Assembly: GCA_025531455.1 (NCBI GenBank)
Contig: JAMYHL010000001.1
Coordinates: forward strand, 310,001 to 374,000
DNA length: 64,000 bases
Direction of reading: 5' to 3'
Source of the DNA: Apiotrichum sp. Y4204
Lineage: Eukaryota; Basidiomycota; Tremellomycetes; Trichosporonales; Trichosporonaceae
Each line of letters opens with the position of its first letter. Position 1 is the first letter of the stretch. Positions 1-10,994 of the stretch are shown one piece after another. The notes beneath the pieces were generated by a model. It had not been told where the DNA came from and did no database searches. It saw only the letters and a list, made by a program, of their open reading frames with translations. Made by a program: the position numbers and the translations under genes.

Positions 1-707
1 AATTAGCATTGTTGATAAGGCCGGAGTCACCGCACGCCGCATTGCGCGGGTCAACCGAAACGCCATTGCCGCACGCTGAGAGGGAGGAAACAGCGGCATT
101 CTTCCATTCCCCAACAGGCCGCGCCGCGCTTCTGCTGCCGACTCACCTTGGCACGCTCGGCCCTTGGCCGAGATGCCTCTTCACCCTTGCGGCTGCCGTC
201 TTGTTGCCGTCCTTGCCGTCCTTGCCGCATTGACGTACTCTCCTCCTCCTCTGGTCCCCTGCTCTGCCGTGTACTGGAGGTCCCCCATCACCTCCACTGC
301 GGGGGCATGTAAGTCAACACACTAGTCATGTCCTCTGGTCTCTAGCCTCTGAGTCTTTCTCCGATCCGAACAGGCGTCGGCTGTTGCATATCTGCCTGGT
401 ATATCTACGCCAGGTATATCCACCCTTCTCCTCAGAACCAGCTTCAGCCCGACTTGCTACATATTATCAGCGAGCAGGACTCTATCTCTTCTCCTTCTCC
501 GTCTCCTCTCAGTCTCTGTCTCCATCTCCTCCACTTTGTCTCTCTAGGACTGTATCGTGTTCGTTGTATTTGAACAACACAAGTCTCGTCAGAGTCATAC
601 CACCACACAAGTTACCAACCACCCCAATTCGACCACTGCCGGATCGCGCCTAGCACCCAAGCCCGTTTCTCAGCCTTAACCACCCAACCACAACACATTA
701 CCGCACC
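1..707. other. 5' flank of the zinc-finger gene, no gene seen
   Basis: No supportable coding region. A 15-bp direct repeat with two mismatches lies at 394-408 and 409-423 (core ggtatatc). The stretch 470-660 is pyrimidine-rich and looks like promoter or 5' UTR of the gene starting at 708. A short tandem repeat of ccgtccttg lies near 205-225. Confidence 0.5.
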
Positions 708-2458
708 ATGGCTCGCGTCATCGCCGCGCAGGCCACCTCGCCGTCGTCGGACACCGAGCGCATCTACGCATGCCAGCACTGTCCCAAGCGCTATGCTCGC
801 AAGGACTACCTCGAGCGTCACGAACTTAACCGTGAGTCGCCGCACCCCTACGCGCCTACCCGGCATCAGTACCGGTTTCGGCGTTCCCCGCCCAAAAAGC
901 CCCTGTTTGTGCCGCCCCAACGATCGCAACAAACGCAATCGGCTGTGGCCCGCGGCGGACCTTACCGTTGCAACCTCCATGCTCTGTCTGGGCCCCCGCG
1001 GACCAACCCGCCTCCCCCCGCCGTCGGTTACTTTCGATGACCATTTGGCATTTTTAGGTGGCAGAATGGATGGCCCGTGTTGCTCTCTCACTCTGATGCG
1101 TTCCTAAACTCGCTTGCTAACCCCACACAGACACTCGTCCCGGTTCCGTCTGCCCCGCATGCGGCAAGGGCTTTGCGCGTCCAGACGTTCTCCGCAAGCA
1201 CCTCTCCACATCATGCAAGTCGAGGCGCGGAAGCGACGGCGATGCCCCCGCCCCGCTCACCACCGCCGAGGAGGACGCCCTCGTCCCTCGTAAGCGCAGG
1301 AGGCCGCAGCGCCGGTCCACTGCCGGTGTGTCCGAGTCGCTCTCCCCCTCGAGCTCGGAGGATGGTGGAGGCCCCTCGCGCCGCCCGCCGCCGCCCCGCC
1401 TCACCCAGTCATACGACGACTCGTACGAGTACCCGCCTGCCCCGCTCTCGTCCTCGTCCTCGACATCAGGATCCGCCCGCTTCCCCGGCCGCCGCGAACT
1501 CGATGCGCATGCTCGCTTCGCGCCCTCCCTTCGTCTCCAGATGCCGCAGCTCTCGCCGACCCGCTTCGAGCCCCCATCCGACCCCTCCCCGGACGGACCT
1601 GCCCGCATCGGCGCCTCTCTCGAGGTCCCCCTAGCCCCTGCCTATGCCGCTACTCCCGAGGCGCTCGACCCCCTGTTCTCGTCCAAGGACACGGACTGGC
1701 ACGCCGCCGCGACCACTGCCTCGGCCCACGCCGCCGCTGCCAAGCTCGACCTTCAGGTCTACTCCATGATGCCGATCACCTCGACGCTCCAGAGCCCAGT
1801 CGTCACTGGCGCTCCCCCAAACTCCGTGACCGACCCGTCCACCTCCCCGGTCGTCGCTCCCGCGGTGATCAACAACACCGCGCCCTGGAGCCAGCCCACC
1901 GAGAGCACTGGCGCGACAGCGAACAACAACATGGATGACCTCTTCAACTGGCTGTTCACCATGACCAACACTACCGGTACGTCGTTTTCGGCGTCAAGTG
2001 ACATGGACATGAGCAGCATGCTGAAGCTCTCTGAACAGGCCGTATTCGCGCCTGAGCATCTGCTTGACGCCGCCTCGGCGGCCAGTGTCGCCGACAGTGA
2101 CGACGACTCGGACCTCATCTCAGGACTGTTCTCTTCCCCCTTCAATCAAAGCGCATTGCGCACAAAGCGTCCACGTGACGCAGAAGACGCCGACTCTGAG
2201 GGACCGCAATACACACGAAAGCGTCACCTGCCTCAAGTCCCTCTCGCGTTCCAAGAAAGCACCTCCCTCTTCCCCTTGTCCTCCAAAGCAGACAGGGGCA
2301 GCTGCAGCTGGCGCATGCCCGAGCTGCCCGCGGCTCTTGACGAGCAGGGCAACAGCAGCCCCCTGTCCCTCCTCAGCGACTCGACCAGGGCCGAGCTCTT
2401 TGCCCAGGCTATCAGCCTAGGGCAAATGAAACTCCCCATCGAGCTAAGCTTCATGTAA
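708..2458 (+). CDS. C2H2 zinc-finger transcription factor
   Basis: Two exons, 708-831 and 1131-2458, joined across a 299-nt intron (GTGAGT...CACACAG), long for this genome. Residues about 23-43 form a C-x2-C-x12-H-x3-H finger, and the intron splits the codon of its last zinc-binding His (c|ac). A second finger follows at once, C-x2-C-x12-H-x5-C, a C2HC variant. A basic RKRRRPQRR stretch, a likely nuclear localisation signal, follows at about residue 85. The remaining 370 residues are Ser/Pro/Thr-rich with acidic patches, as in an activation region. Paired N-terminal fingers with a long disordered tail are a common fungal regulator layout. Target genes cannot be inferred. The start has the context caccATGg and no upstream in-frame ATG was noted. 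Confidence 0.85.
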
Positions 2459-2607
2459 GCCTCCTCAGCCAGGGGCCCTATTGTGTATAGTAAAACCTAT
2501 CTCCGGCTGTGCTATTGCGCAGCTGCGTAGATTGTATTGAGTCCGTACAGATGTAGTCTTGTTTAATCTGGGAATGATTTGATTCGCTGTTGGAGTGCAA
2601 TCCCGCT

Positions 2608-2676
2608 GACTTCTCTCACTTCTCTCACTTCTCTCACTTCTCTCACCTCTCTCACATCTCTCACTTCTCTCATTTC
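2608..2676 (+). repeat. Tandem TTCTCTCAC nonamer array
   Basis: Seven to eight imperfect copies of the 9-bp unit ttctctcac lie 150 bp downstream of the zinc-finger gene, probably in or just after its 3' UTR. The strand is fully pyrimidine-rich apart from the A of each unit. Confidence 0.85.
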
Positions 2677-3364
2677 TGATTGAGACCAGGCACGCCGCCA
2701 TTGATGGCCATACGGCTGTGCTCGCCAGTCACATCTCGACGTCTTGATCACGGGTCACACACCGCCGTCGCGACCAATGGCTCGCCAGCAAACGGGTGAC
2801 CAGCAGGAAGATGGTCTCCTGACCTTGCGTCCCCTGATGTGTTACCAGTCTCCACCCAATCTCATGAGGATCTGGAGGCCATCATTCACCATCATTCACC
2901 ACAGAATTGTCGTCGCAACCGCAACTCGATCAGCCCCAGCGGCCCTGGTCCCCGTGATCCCAAGCCCTCATCCGTGGTATGTGGTTCCTCGCCCAAGACC
3001 CCGCAACGCCTCGGCAGTCAGGAAGCTGTGACTGGCGGACGTTCCCACCGCGGGCAGTTACGACAAGTTTACGGACAGCTGGGTGTCAGCTGGGTGCCAG
3101 CCGGTGCCAGCAGGCGGTCAGCACGCTGAGCGACAGGCCGCCACTAGCTGCGGTGACTCGCCACAGCGGCGACTAACGCAGACTGACGAGATTCGGCCAC
3201 CGAGGGGTCTTGGGTCCTTTTCTGGCCTTGGCCAGCCCCCAGGCATTCACTCTGGGCTGTATCCCCGTCTTGGGTCCAGGTTCACTTCCTTTGCTGCTGT
3301 ATTCTCCGAGCGTACCTGTCCCAGCTGCATTCCACAGGGCCCCGCGCGATCGATAACTGTGATA

Positions 3365-3484
3365 TGACGAGAGGGGGAGACTGGGGACCAGAGGGGTCGA
3401 GTGGGGGACCAGAGGGAGACCAGAGAGGGTACGAGAGGGGACTGAGTGGTTCTGAGAGGGGAGAGAGGGGGGACCGAGAGAGAA
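3365..3484 (+). repeat. Purine-rich low-complexity tract
   Basis: Degenerate repetition of gggaccagagggg/gagaggg units gives a strand almost free of C and T over about 120 bp. The unit length is irregular, so it is low-complexity sequence more than a clean satellite. Confidence 0.7.
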
Positions 3485-4646
3485 AACAGTGCCACGGCGC
3501 AGCCACCAGGCCTTGACGGCAGTCGCTCACCCCCTTGTTTATTGTGGCAGGTAGGTGGGCGTCGCAACTTGGCACACTAGCCCACCGCCTTGGCCTACGC
3601 CGCCACAAACCTCGATATTAATCATTAACTATATCCTATGACTGGAACGTTGCGCCTGCGCCGTACCGCTGCACGGGAACTGCCTCAGGGTTCGCTCGTG
3701 AAGAGACTGCTTCTGGGCTGGGAACAATGTCCCTCATTTGGAAAGGTGCTGGAATGTCTCTGGAATGGAACTCCACAGTCCAAGGCACCAGCTGAACTCT
3801 GTCGCGCCGCGGGAATCGTAGGCGCTACCTCTCTACCGGGCGTACCGAGCGATCCGGGCAGGTCACGAGCGCGACGGGCTCTTGAAAACAGGCTTGGCCG
3901 CGGCTGTACTGGCCAACCACGCGATGGCGGTTGTTGTCAGTTGAAGAGATCGTGGGAGGAGCTTGGCGGTGATGACTGGGACTGGATTGGACCGCGGCCA
4001 GGTTGGGTGAGCTTTGGGGTGCGAAAGTCAGCTCAATGCATGCTGAGATGCTTGGGCTGAATCTGCGAAATACTCGCTCCTTTGGATGTTTTATCAGCTT
4101 TCCCCCTCGTTGGAAGATATTCGACTAGCGTCTCATAGACATTATAATGATCGAGAGCGAGAATGTCTAGCTTGCCCATACGCACAGTCGCACAGTGAAG
4201 CATGCAAAGTAAATTCACCCCAAAGCCCGTATACATCAGAGACACTACGCAGGAGACGCGGAAGTTCCAAAGCATTGAAATGTAACAGCAAACCCGGCAG
4301 GAAGTCGGGGATACACGTTGTTGTTGCTGATGTTGTCCACTTCGCGAGTGTGCCACATGACACAGGTGCCACATTCAGCGTGAGACAACCGGAGTGCGGA
4401 TCACTGGGTCACATCAATCATTCTTGATGGCGGTCGACTTCAAGCAAAATATCATGCTCCGGCCAAGCAGTTTGTAAACGCTACACGTTCGGGACCGTTC
4501 AACGCTATCGTTACCCACTTGCTCGCCATCAAGCCCACCAGACTTGATAAAATGCCAAAGCCGACCATTTCCCCGACCGGACAATTAAGTCCTGACCCTC
4601 GTCAGTAAATCACAATGTCACCGGACTTATATGAGTAAATCAAAAA

Positions 4647-4717
4647 ACATCGTTGGTGAAACGGTATCATGCGTCGTTGCCATCGACGCGGCAGGGGTTC
4701 GACTCCCTTACGATGTA
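4647..4717 (+). tRNA. tRNA-Gly(GCC)
   Basis: A 71-nt cloverleaf without intron. The acceptor stem (acatcgt/acgatgt) is fully paired, the D stem has 4 bp, and the anticodon stem cgtcg/cgacg encloses loop ttgccat with anticodon GCC. The T arm carries a perfect B box (ggttcgactcc). The discriminator is A and a T7 run (Pol III terminator) follows at about 4722. The first base pair is A1:U72 where cytosolic tRNA-Gly normally has G1:C72, so it may be a divergent copy. Confidence 0.82.
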
Positions 4718-5813
4718 ACAATTTTTTTCCTGGTTCTGTTTCTGACCCATCACCTGATGATATCAGAACAGCGTTGAACAGCCACAACGGGATCACAGCA
4801 CCCAAGACCACACAATCGAACGACCTCGACGTCCGTCTGACTACATAGACTTGCTTGCCTCATTTTATGCATGCGCCCTGCGCCTCAACGCCGTCTCCAG
4901 ACACTCGATGCGAACAGCAACTGGGCGCCTGCGGTGATGTCATGGTGCACCCACGTTGGCGCTCGCTGAACACCTCGTCGCCTAGTCCGCGCATAGATAC
5001 GGTATCCTTCGGAGCACAACGGGCGGCAATGCTTTGCGCCGAGTGAAATTAGCAGTAAAATGAGTCGTGCCGAGGAGACAATAAAGTCGTGGATCCGTTC
5101 CGACGCGTAAACCAGCCAAGCTTAAAAAGATCAAGATCTTCACAACAATAGGCGACTCAAGTTCGATCACGTGACTTAGCAGCAGAGGGCGGGTCAAGCC
5201 GAGCGATTTCTCTACTTTCCCGGGATCCCCCGCTAAATACAGCAATCAACTCCACAACAGCCCCCGGATTAGGATCCCGCTTTCGGCAATACACTCTAGT
5301 ACCCTCTTGCCCTAATCCCACTCCGGCTATTTATTGTATGACGTGTGTCCCGGGCCACGTGGAGTTCGACTCGACGGACTCGGCTCGAGGTGGACCGGAT
5401 TTTGGTTCCGTCTGTGCGATGATAGGCGGGGGCACGATCAGCGGATCACTGCTCTCTGTGGATCATTGTTGGGATCGTCTCTCCTCTCATCCCGCTGCCC
5501 AGCTCCGACACCACCCAGACTGCCCAGCCATTCTCGTCGTCTCCACTTTCTCCCACTCCAGCCACTCTTTGTCGTTGCATTCGATCATCCATCTCGAGTA
5601 CTCTCTCTCTCTCCACACCCTCGCTACTATCGTCCGCTCGACTACAATCTCTGGGCCCGACCTCATCGCATCTCGCAGCGCACCCCGGTGTCCCGTTCCG
5701 CCCACCGTCGCCGCTACACCCGACACACACCACACCGCACACCGCTCGCGTGCCCGGTTGTGTCCAGTTTCTTGTGAACACTCGCCCTCGGATCCCGGAC
5801 GGTCGTTGCCGCC
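4718..5813. other. Intergenic region and kinase 5' flank
   Basis: About 1.1 kb between tRNA-Gly and the pyruvate dehydrogenase kinase gene. Pyrimidine-rich stretches at 5470-5640 resemble a fungal promoter or 5' leader. A TATTTATTG element lies at about 5329. No gene was seen on either strand. Confidence 0.45.
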
Positions 5814-7565
5814 ATGTCAAAGTTCACAATTACGCCCGCGCTGTGGAAGCGCGTGCACCACTTTGCGAGTTTTCCGCCGACAGGCGTGTCGCTGCAGCAG
5901 ATGATCCTCTTCGGCTCAAACCCGTCGCAGGGCACACTGCTCAAGGCGGCGGGGTTCCTGTCCGAGGAGCTGCCGATCCGCCTCGCGCACCGTGTCGTCG
6001 AGCTCGAGTCGCTACCCGACGGTCTCTCCAAAATGCCCAGCATCAACCGCGTCAAGGAGTGGTACGCCCAGAGTTTTGAGGTTTGTGGCCACTCGAGATG
6101 ATGCTCACACCACAGGAACTGGTCACGTTCCCTAAGCCCAAGCTGCCCCGCGACATTGAGGAGGTACTCCGCATGCCGCCCGCACAATCGACGTCGTACC
6201 CCGTTGCGATCCCGAATCCGTCGCTGGACCCCATTATGAGCGAGGGCGTCATTGGCGGCACGCGCGCCATGTACACTGACCGGAAACCCAAACACCACTC
6301 GGTGGTCAACGGCGGCGTGCGCATGCGGATCCCCATCGAGCGCATGTACTACTCTCCGCCGCCTGTCAATGTCCAGTACCCACCAGAAGTGCACGAGTAC
6401 AACGAGTCGTTCACCCGTCTGCTGCAGAACATTAAGAAGCGGCACGACCCGACCGTCACGTCCGTCGCGCAGGGTGTCCTCGAGTGGAAGCAGCAGCACA
6501 CGGGGAGGATAGGGGAAAACATACAGGAGTGGCTCGACAGGTTCTATCTCTCGCGCATCGGTATCCGCGCCCTCATCGGACAGCGTGAGTAATGGGAGAG
6601 ACGGGCGCTCGAGAAGAATGGAAGCGCCGGGCGTCATAAGGCACCAGCGGAAGGCAACCGGATCAGCAAGCGCTTTGCGCCGGGCGGGGTCTGTGCATGA
6701 CTGGATTAGATGAACTCGGGGCTGTGGCGCTGACTGTCCACAGACGTTGCCCTGAACACACTCAAGCCGCACCCCGACTACGTTGGCATCATCTGCACGC
6801 GCGCCAACGTCCATGACATCTGTCACGAGGCGATTGAGAACGCCCGCTACGTCTGCGAGGAGCACTTTGGCCTGTTCAAGGGCCCGCCCATCCAGCTCCT
6901 GTGCCCCAAGGACCTGACATTCCCGTACATCCCCGGACATCTGTCGCACATCTGTTTCGAGCTGCTGAAGAACTCTCTGAGGGCCGTTGTCGAGCGGTAC
7001 GGCGTCGACAACGAGGACTCGTTCCCACCTGTCAAGGTCATTGTCGTCGAGGGCTCCGAGGACATTACGATCAAGATCTCGGACGAGGGCGGCGGTATTC
7101 CCCGTTCCGCGCTGCCCATGATCTGGACGTACCTCTACACAACCATGTCGGACGAGAGCATCCAGAATGAGATTGGCGTAAGTCACACCAGACACCCTAT
7201 TGGATGCGCTTTGGTCCCGTGCATTTGACTCGGCCAATGATGCAGTAATCCCTCCACCGGGGGCTCCACTCTCCACCGCAATGAACGTCACTGACGCCCG
7301 GACAGCAGGAATCGGACTTTAAGGCCCCTCTGTAAGTCACCGCATTGCTTCGACTAGAGATTGCTTTGCTAACCAGCCAGTGCCGGATTCGGATACGGAC
7401 TGCCCCTCTCGCGCCTGTACGCGCGCTACTTTGGCGGCGACCTGCGTCTCCTCTCCATGGACGGCGTGAGTTATCGTGCTCTGATTCGAACTGACACGGC
7501 AGTACGGGACAGACGTCTACATCTCGCTGAACAAGCTCTCGAGCAGTCGGGAGCCGCTGCCCTAA
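5814..7565 (+). CDS. Pyruvate dehydrogenase kinase, mitochondrial (PDK/BCKDK family)
   Basis: Mitochondrial protein kinase of the GHKL fold that phosphorylates the E1-alpha subunit of pyruvate dehydrogenase and shuts the complex down. Six exons fit in phase: 5814-6080, 6116-6584, 6744-7177, 7306-7331, 7381-7465 and 7503-7565, giving 447 residues (family about 390-490). The N-terminal all-helical BCDHK domain includes [17 protein letters not shown]. The ATPase domain has the N box [14 protein letters not shown], the G1 box SDEGGGIP and the G2 box [18 protein letters not shown], and ends with DGYGTDVYI. Exon 4 is a 26-nt microexon carrying part of the ATP lid. Branched-chain ketoacid dehydrogenase kinase is the main alternative, but the layout favours PDK. 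No obvious presequence is visible. Confidence 0.93.
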
Positions 7566-8142
7566 ACTCCTCCCAGCTTCCTGTTGAGTGTACGAGAAAA
7601 GACGCATGGCATCAGACAATGCAGCACGCAGACGCGGGCACGGCACGCGGAGCGATCAAAGCAAAGTATCCTACCCCACCCATCCCTACCCCTAACCCAC
7701 CCATGAACCAAACAGTCGAGTACAGTCGAGTATCAAGTGCAATAGCGAGCAAGTGTCGTAGATGGATTGTATGTAGTGGATCCCGTTCATGAATGCCATA
7801 TCGGCAGGCCGCGCCTGTCACATGCATTGTCAAGTGCAAGTGCAGCCAAGCGCGAGCTAGAGAGGATGGCGGGACTCGGCCGTCGAGAGCTAAGGAGCCC
7901 CTCGGCGAGTTAGGATCGACGAAACGAGTAACTTGTGATGGTGAGACAGTCTCACTGGCTCGACGCTTGCCTTTCTTAGGCCCATCGCGTCGTTAGTCTT
8001 GTTTCTCTTATCTCTTAGCTCCAGATGTGCTTGGCGCGCGTCCTACTCCGCTCAGTTCGCGATTATCGCGCGCGTGTACGCGTTTCTGACGGTTTGGAAC
8101 TCTCAAGGAGAAAGAATGGAGAAAGAAAAAACACAAAAACAA
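7566..8142. other. Intergenic, no gene seen
   Basis: 3' flank of the kinase gene up to tRNA-Pro. An A-rich stretch at 8112-8141 (plus strand) is the T-rich 3' flank of the minus-strand tRNA. Nothing else is recognisable. Confidence 0.5.
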
Positions 8143-8235
8143 GGCCCTTGCCCGGATTTGAACCGAGGACCACTCCCAAGCTTAAGATGCTTCAGCAACC
8201 CTAAGAGAGTATGATAGCCACTACACCACAAGAGC
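8143..8235 (-). tRNA. tRNA-Pro(AGG) with a 20-nt intron
   Basis: Minus-strand cloverleaf. Acceptor gctcttg pairs with caagggc (one G:U). The anticodon stem ctctc/gggag encloses TTAGGG-intron-T, which becomes the canonical proline loop TTAGGGT once the 20-nt intron after position 37 is removed. The T arm is ctcgg-ttcaaat-ccggg. The discriminator is C, as in eukaryotic tRNA-Pro, and a T-rich terminator follows. The mature length is 73 nt. Confidence 0.88.
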
Positions 8236-8447
8236 CAGATATTTTTGGTAACGGCTGGTTTGGTAATATCTTTGTATTGGCAGGGTCCCCCTCAAAAAGT
8301 GGACTCTTTCTCTGTTTCTGTGCAGTAGTTTCTCTCTCAGCGAGCCAGATGCAATGTCTACATGCAAGCGCAGTCTCTATTTGTAACGAGCTGCTGCCCC
8401 AAAGACCAAGAGATACAGTTTCTATACTCGTGCTCGTGGCGCCTCGT

Positions 8448-10994
8448 CTACTCGTGCTGCTCCCCCTCTAACCGCTTCCAACCCGCGCGGAGGAAGCGTG
8501 CCGGCCTTGTTGAGAAGAGACCGATGTGCGCGCCCACGCCGTTCGTCGGCGGCGGGAGGTGCACGCGCATGGCGCTGCCCTCCGCGTCGGAACCGACCAC
8601 ACCCAGCTCGTAGTAGTCTGGCCGGCAGGTGATGTGCAGCCGCTGGTCGGCGGACGTGGATGGAAGCGGGAATGATTTCTGGCCTGTCAGTAAAGGCGGG
8701 GTAGTGATGTACTCACCGGCTCCTGGCCAGCCACATCATGTACGATGCTGTCGCCCCTAATGCCCAGCCGCGCCCACTTCTCGCCGACGCGCACGGTCAC
8801 GCCGGCGGTGGCGCCGTCCTCCAGCGCCGAGGTATCCAAAGTGGCTGCAAAGTCGAGCGAAAGCGTCGGTTGCCGCAGGTACAGCGCGCACTCTCCCGCA
8901 CCGTCGGGTTGAAGCGTCAAACTGTTCTCCGTTTTGACTACAGCTGATGACGATGACCAGGCATAGCTGATATCTGAGTGGTCAGCCTGGTCTACATCTT
9001 TCCGCAGCTTGCACTCACGGCCATCAAATGCGTCTTCAAACTCGTTCACCTCCGGCAACCACCGCATTCCCTCAGCCTCGTTGTATGTGCCGATCGGGTT
9101 GCCGGCATTAATCACGGGCCAGCCGTCAACCCATGACACTCCGGCCATGTACGTCTCCAGTCCAACGGGCAGAGGGGTGAACTCGGAGGAGGAAGAGTCG
9201 GTAGCATGTCCCCTGGTTCCTTGGAAGATGGCGCTCCATCCGCGCTCACCGCGTACGAGACTAAGTCGGCTCGTGCCCCGAACATCTGGGTGACTGGCAT
9301 TATACAGCACAGGGTTGTGCGGCGCAGACTCGTAGCCATCCAGGAAGCCTCCAGCAGCTGGCGGTGTCTTGGTGCGGAACACACGGGTGCACGCCGTCAA
9401 GTCCATTCCCTCGCTGGTGGTCGCCGTCTTGCCATTGTCGATCGACTCCTCTTCGTCGTTCACATCGCCGTCCACAAAGAGGTAATACCACCCTGCACAC
9501 CGTAGTAGGCGCATACCAGTATGCGAACCATTGTACAGCAGAGTCGGGTCGGCCGTGGGTTTGCCACTTTCAAGATCGATCGGGCACACGTAGACTTTTG
9601 GGTCTGACTCTGGGCGGAGCTTCAGCGAGTAGCTGAGATACGCCTTGCCGGCGTCGAAGAAGAGCTGTCATCAGTGAGGCTCCACATACGCGGGGACATA
9701 TGACTTACGTCGGGGTCACGGCCACGGACGGACAGTACAATCGGCTGGCTCCATGACGTGGTGTCAAAAATATCTCTTGTCGACGAGAGCACAAGTCGTG
9801 GCTGCAATGGTGAGCTACGTGGGGGAGAGCTCAAGCTCACCTCTCCGTCCTCGGTCTCGTGCACGACTACAGCATACCACCTCCCGCCAAAATAACGCAG
9901 CGAAGGTGTCCAAAATCCGCCGAGGGTGGTGTCGTAGTTTCTACTCCGAGAAAGTGGCCGGGATCCCGCAGGCTCGATACTGCTCAATGCAGAGGTGCCG
10001 TTAATGCTCTTCTCCGCCTGCGGCGCCAAGAGGCTGTCTGGAGGCTGCGCGCGGCTCCCACTGTCTTCCCTCCCGTACACCGGTGTGTCATGGATAGCGT
10101 GTCCTACGAGCTACGAGTCAGCATTCTGAGTACCGAGGGGACTGGAGACTGGAACAACCGAGACTCAAACAACACTGGCGACGCCCACGTCGTACGCGCG
10201 TGACAAGGTTATGCAGCGCGCAGTACACGAGCTTGAGTCCAACCTCCAACCACAACAAGCGACAAGCGCCGCGCGGTACAGGCACGCAGCCTGTTTTTTT
10301 CCCTTTTTTCTTTTCTTTTTTTTTCTCCTACTCCCGCGCGGCGTCCGACGACCAAGACACGCACGACGCTCGGCGCAGGATTTGTGTTTGGGTGTGCGCG
10401 ATGACCTTTGACGGCCGCGACTGGCCGGCCAAGCCGGTATGCATGCCGGGTGCCGGGTGCCTTCACCAGGTCCAGCAAACGGTTTCTGGCGGGGCCCGAC
10501 CTCGCTTTGCGGCGAGCAGAGGGAAACAAGTGGGCGGACCTTGTGCGCCGTTTCGCTTAGAAGCCGACGCCGAAAACAAAAGAACAGAAAGAGGAACGAG
10601 AGAAGTGGACCGCTCTGCGCGTGATCGAGACTAAGTGGGGCGCGAGTCTGCGTTCGCCACCACCTCACCTCCATGCCCGGCGATCGTGTCAAGCGGCGCG
10701 CACCTGGTGCTCCTTTCGCCACTAGTTGTGGTATGTCGCCGTGCGATGCGGCATGGCGTGCACTCCTCCTCTGGTCTCTATTGTGCGTGTCGATGAATGA
10801 TACATGGTACTCACCTCCCAGGTGAAGAGGTCTGTGCTGTGGTAGACAGGCACTGCGGGGACCAAGGACGCGCTGCTCGTGGCGACAAAGTAGCCCTTGC
10901 CGGGTACGTTGCAGACGGACGGGTGGGCGTTCCAGCCGGGGAGCACGGGGTTGCGGTATGTCGTGAGCGTCGCGTTTGGTGGTGGCGAGGACAT
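8448..10994 (-). CDS. GH43-like (beta-xylosidase/arabinofuranosidase family) protein with altered catalytic residues
   Basis: Five exons on the minus strand, 10994-10815, 10110-9709, 9664-9019, 8973-8717 and 8678-8448, give 571 residues, the usual GH43 two-domain length. Family marks are YRNPVLPGWN near residue 13, FTWE|LVGHAI across the first intron, GGFWTPSLRYFGGRWYAVVV, RDPD|LFFDAGKAYL, GWYYLFVDG, and a C-terminal beta-sandwich ending in GVGAHIGLFSTRPARFLRAGWKRLE. There is no signal peptide, so the product is probably intracellular. The Asp of the usual PDPS motif (general base) is His24 (AHPS), and the usual EGPH general-acid stretch reads HTGMRLLR near residue 243. The pKa-modulating Asp (RDPD, near 192) is kept. 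Hydrolase activity is therefore doubtful. The first intron is 704 nt. Confidence 0.85.
10111..10814 (-). other. 704-nt first intron of the GH43-like gene
   Basis: Starts GTGAGT and ends ATGCTGACTCGTAG, with a CTGAC branch motif 5 nt before the acceptor. Joining exons at these sites keeps phase 0 and restores the family motif W-E-L-V-G-H. It carries an A/G-rich tract of about 45 nt on the transcribed strand (plus-strand T/C tract at 10290-10335). It is more than ten times the usual intron length here. Confidence 0.75.

Larger units (their letters stand above)
2459..4646. other. Gene-sparse intergenic region with simple repeats
   Basis: About 2.2 kb with no convincing gene. Open frames here lack codon structure and family resemblance. 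It holds the TTCTCTCAC array (2608-2676) and a purine-rich low-complexity tract (about 3365-3484). Confidence 0.5.

Noticed and set aside
2459..4646. Possible protein genes in the sparse region (for example 3638-4060)
   Set aside because: No motif, poor start context and no splice-consistent extension.
5714..7291. 525-codon open frame antisense to the pyruvate dehydrogenase kinase gene
   Set aside because: It mirrors a GC3-rich coding gene, ignores its introns and shows no family motif. Open antisense frames are expected with this codon use.
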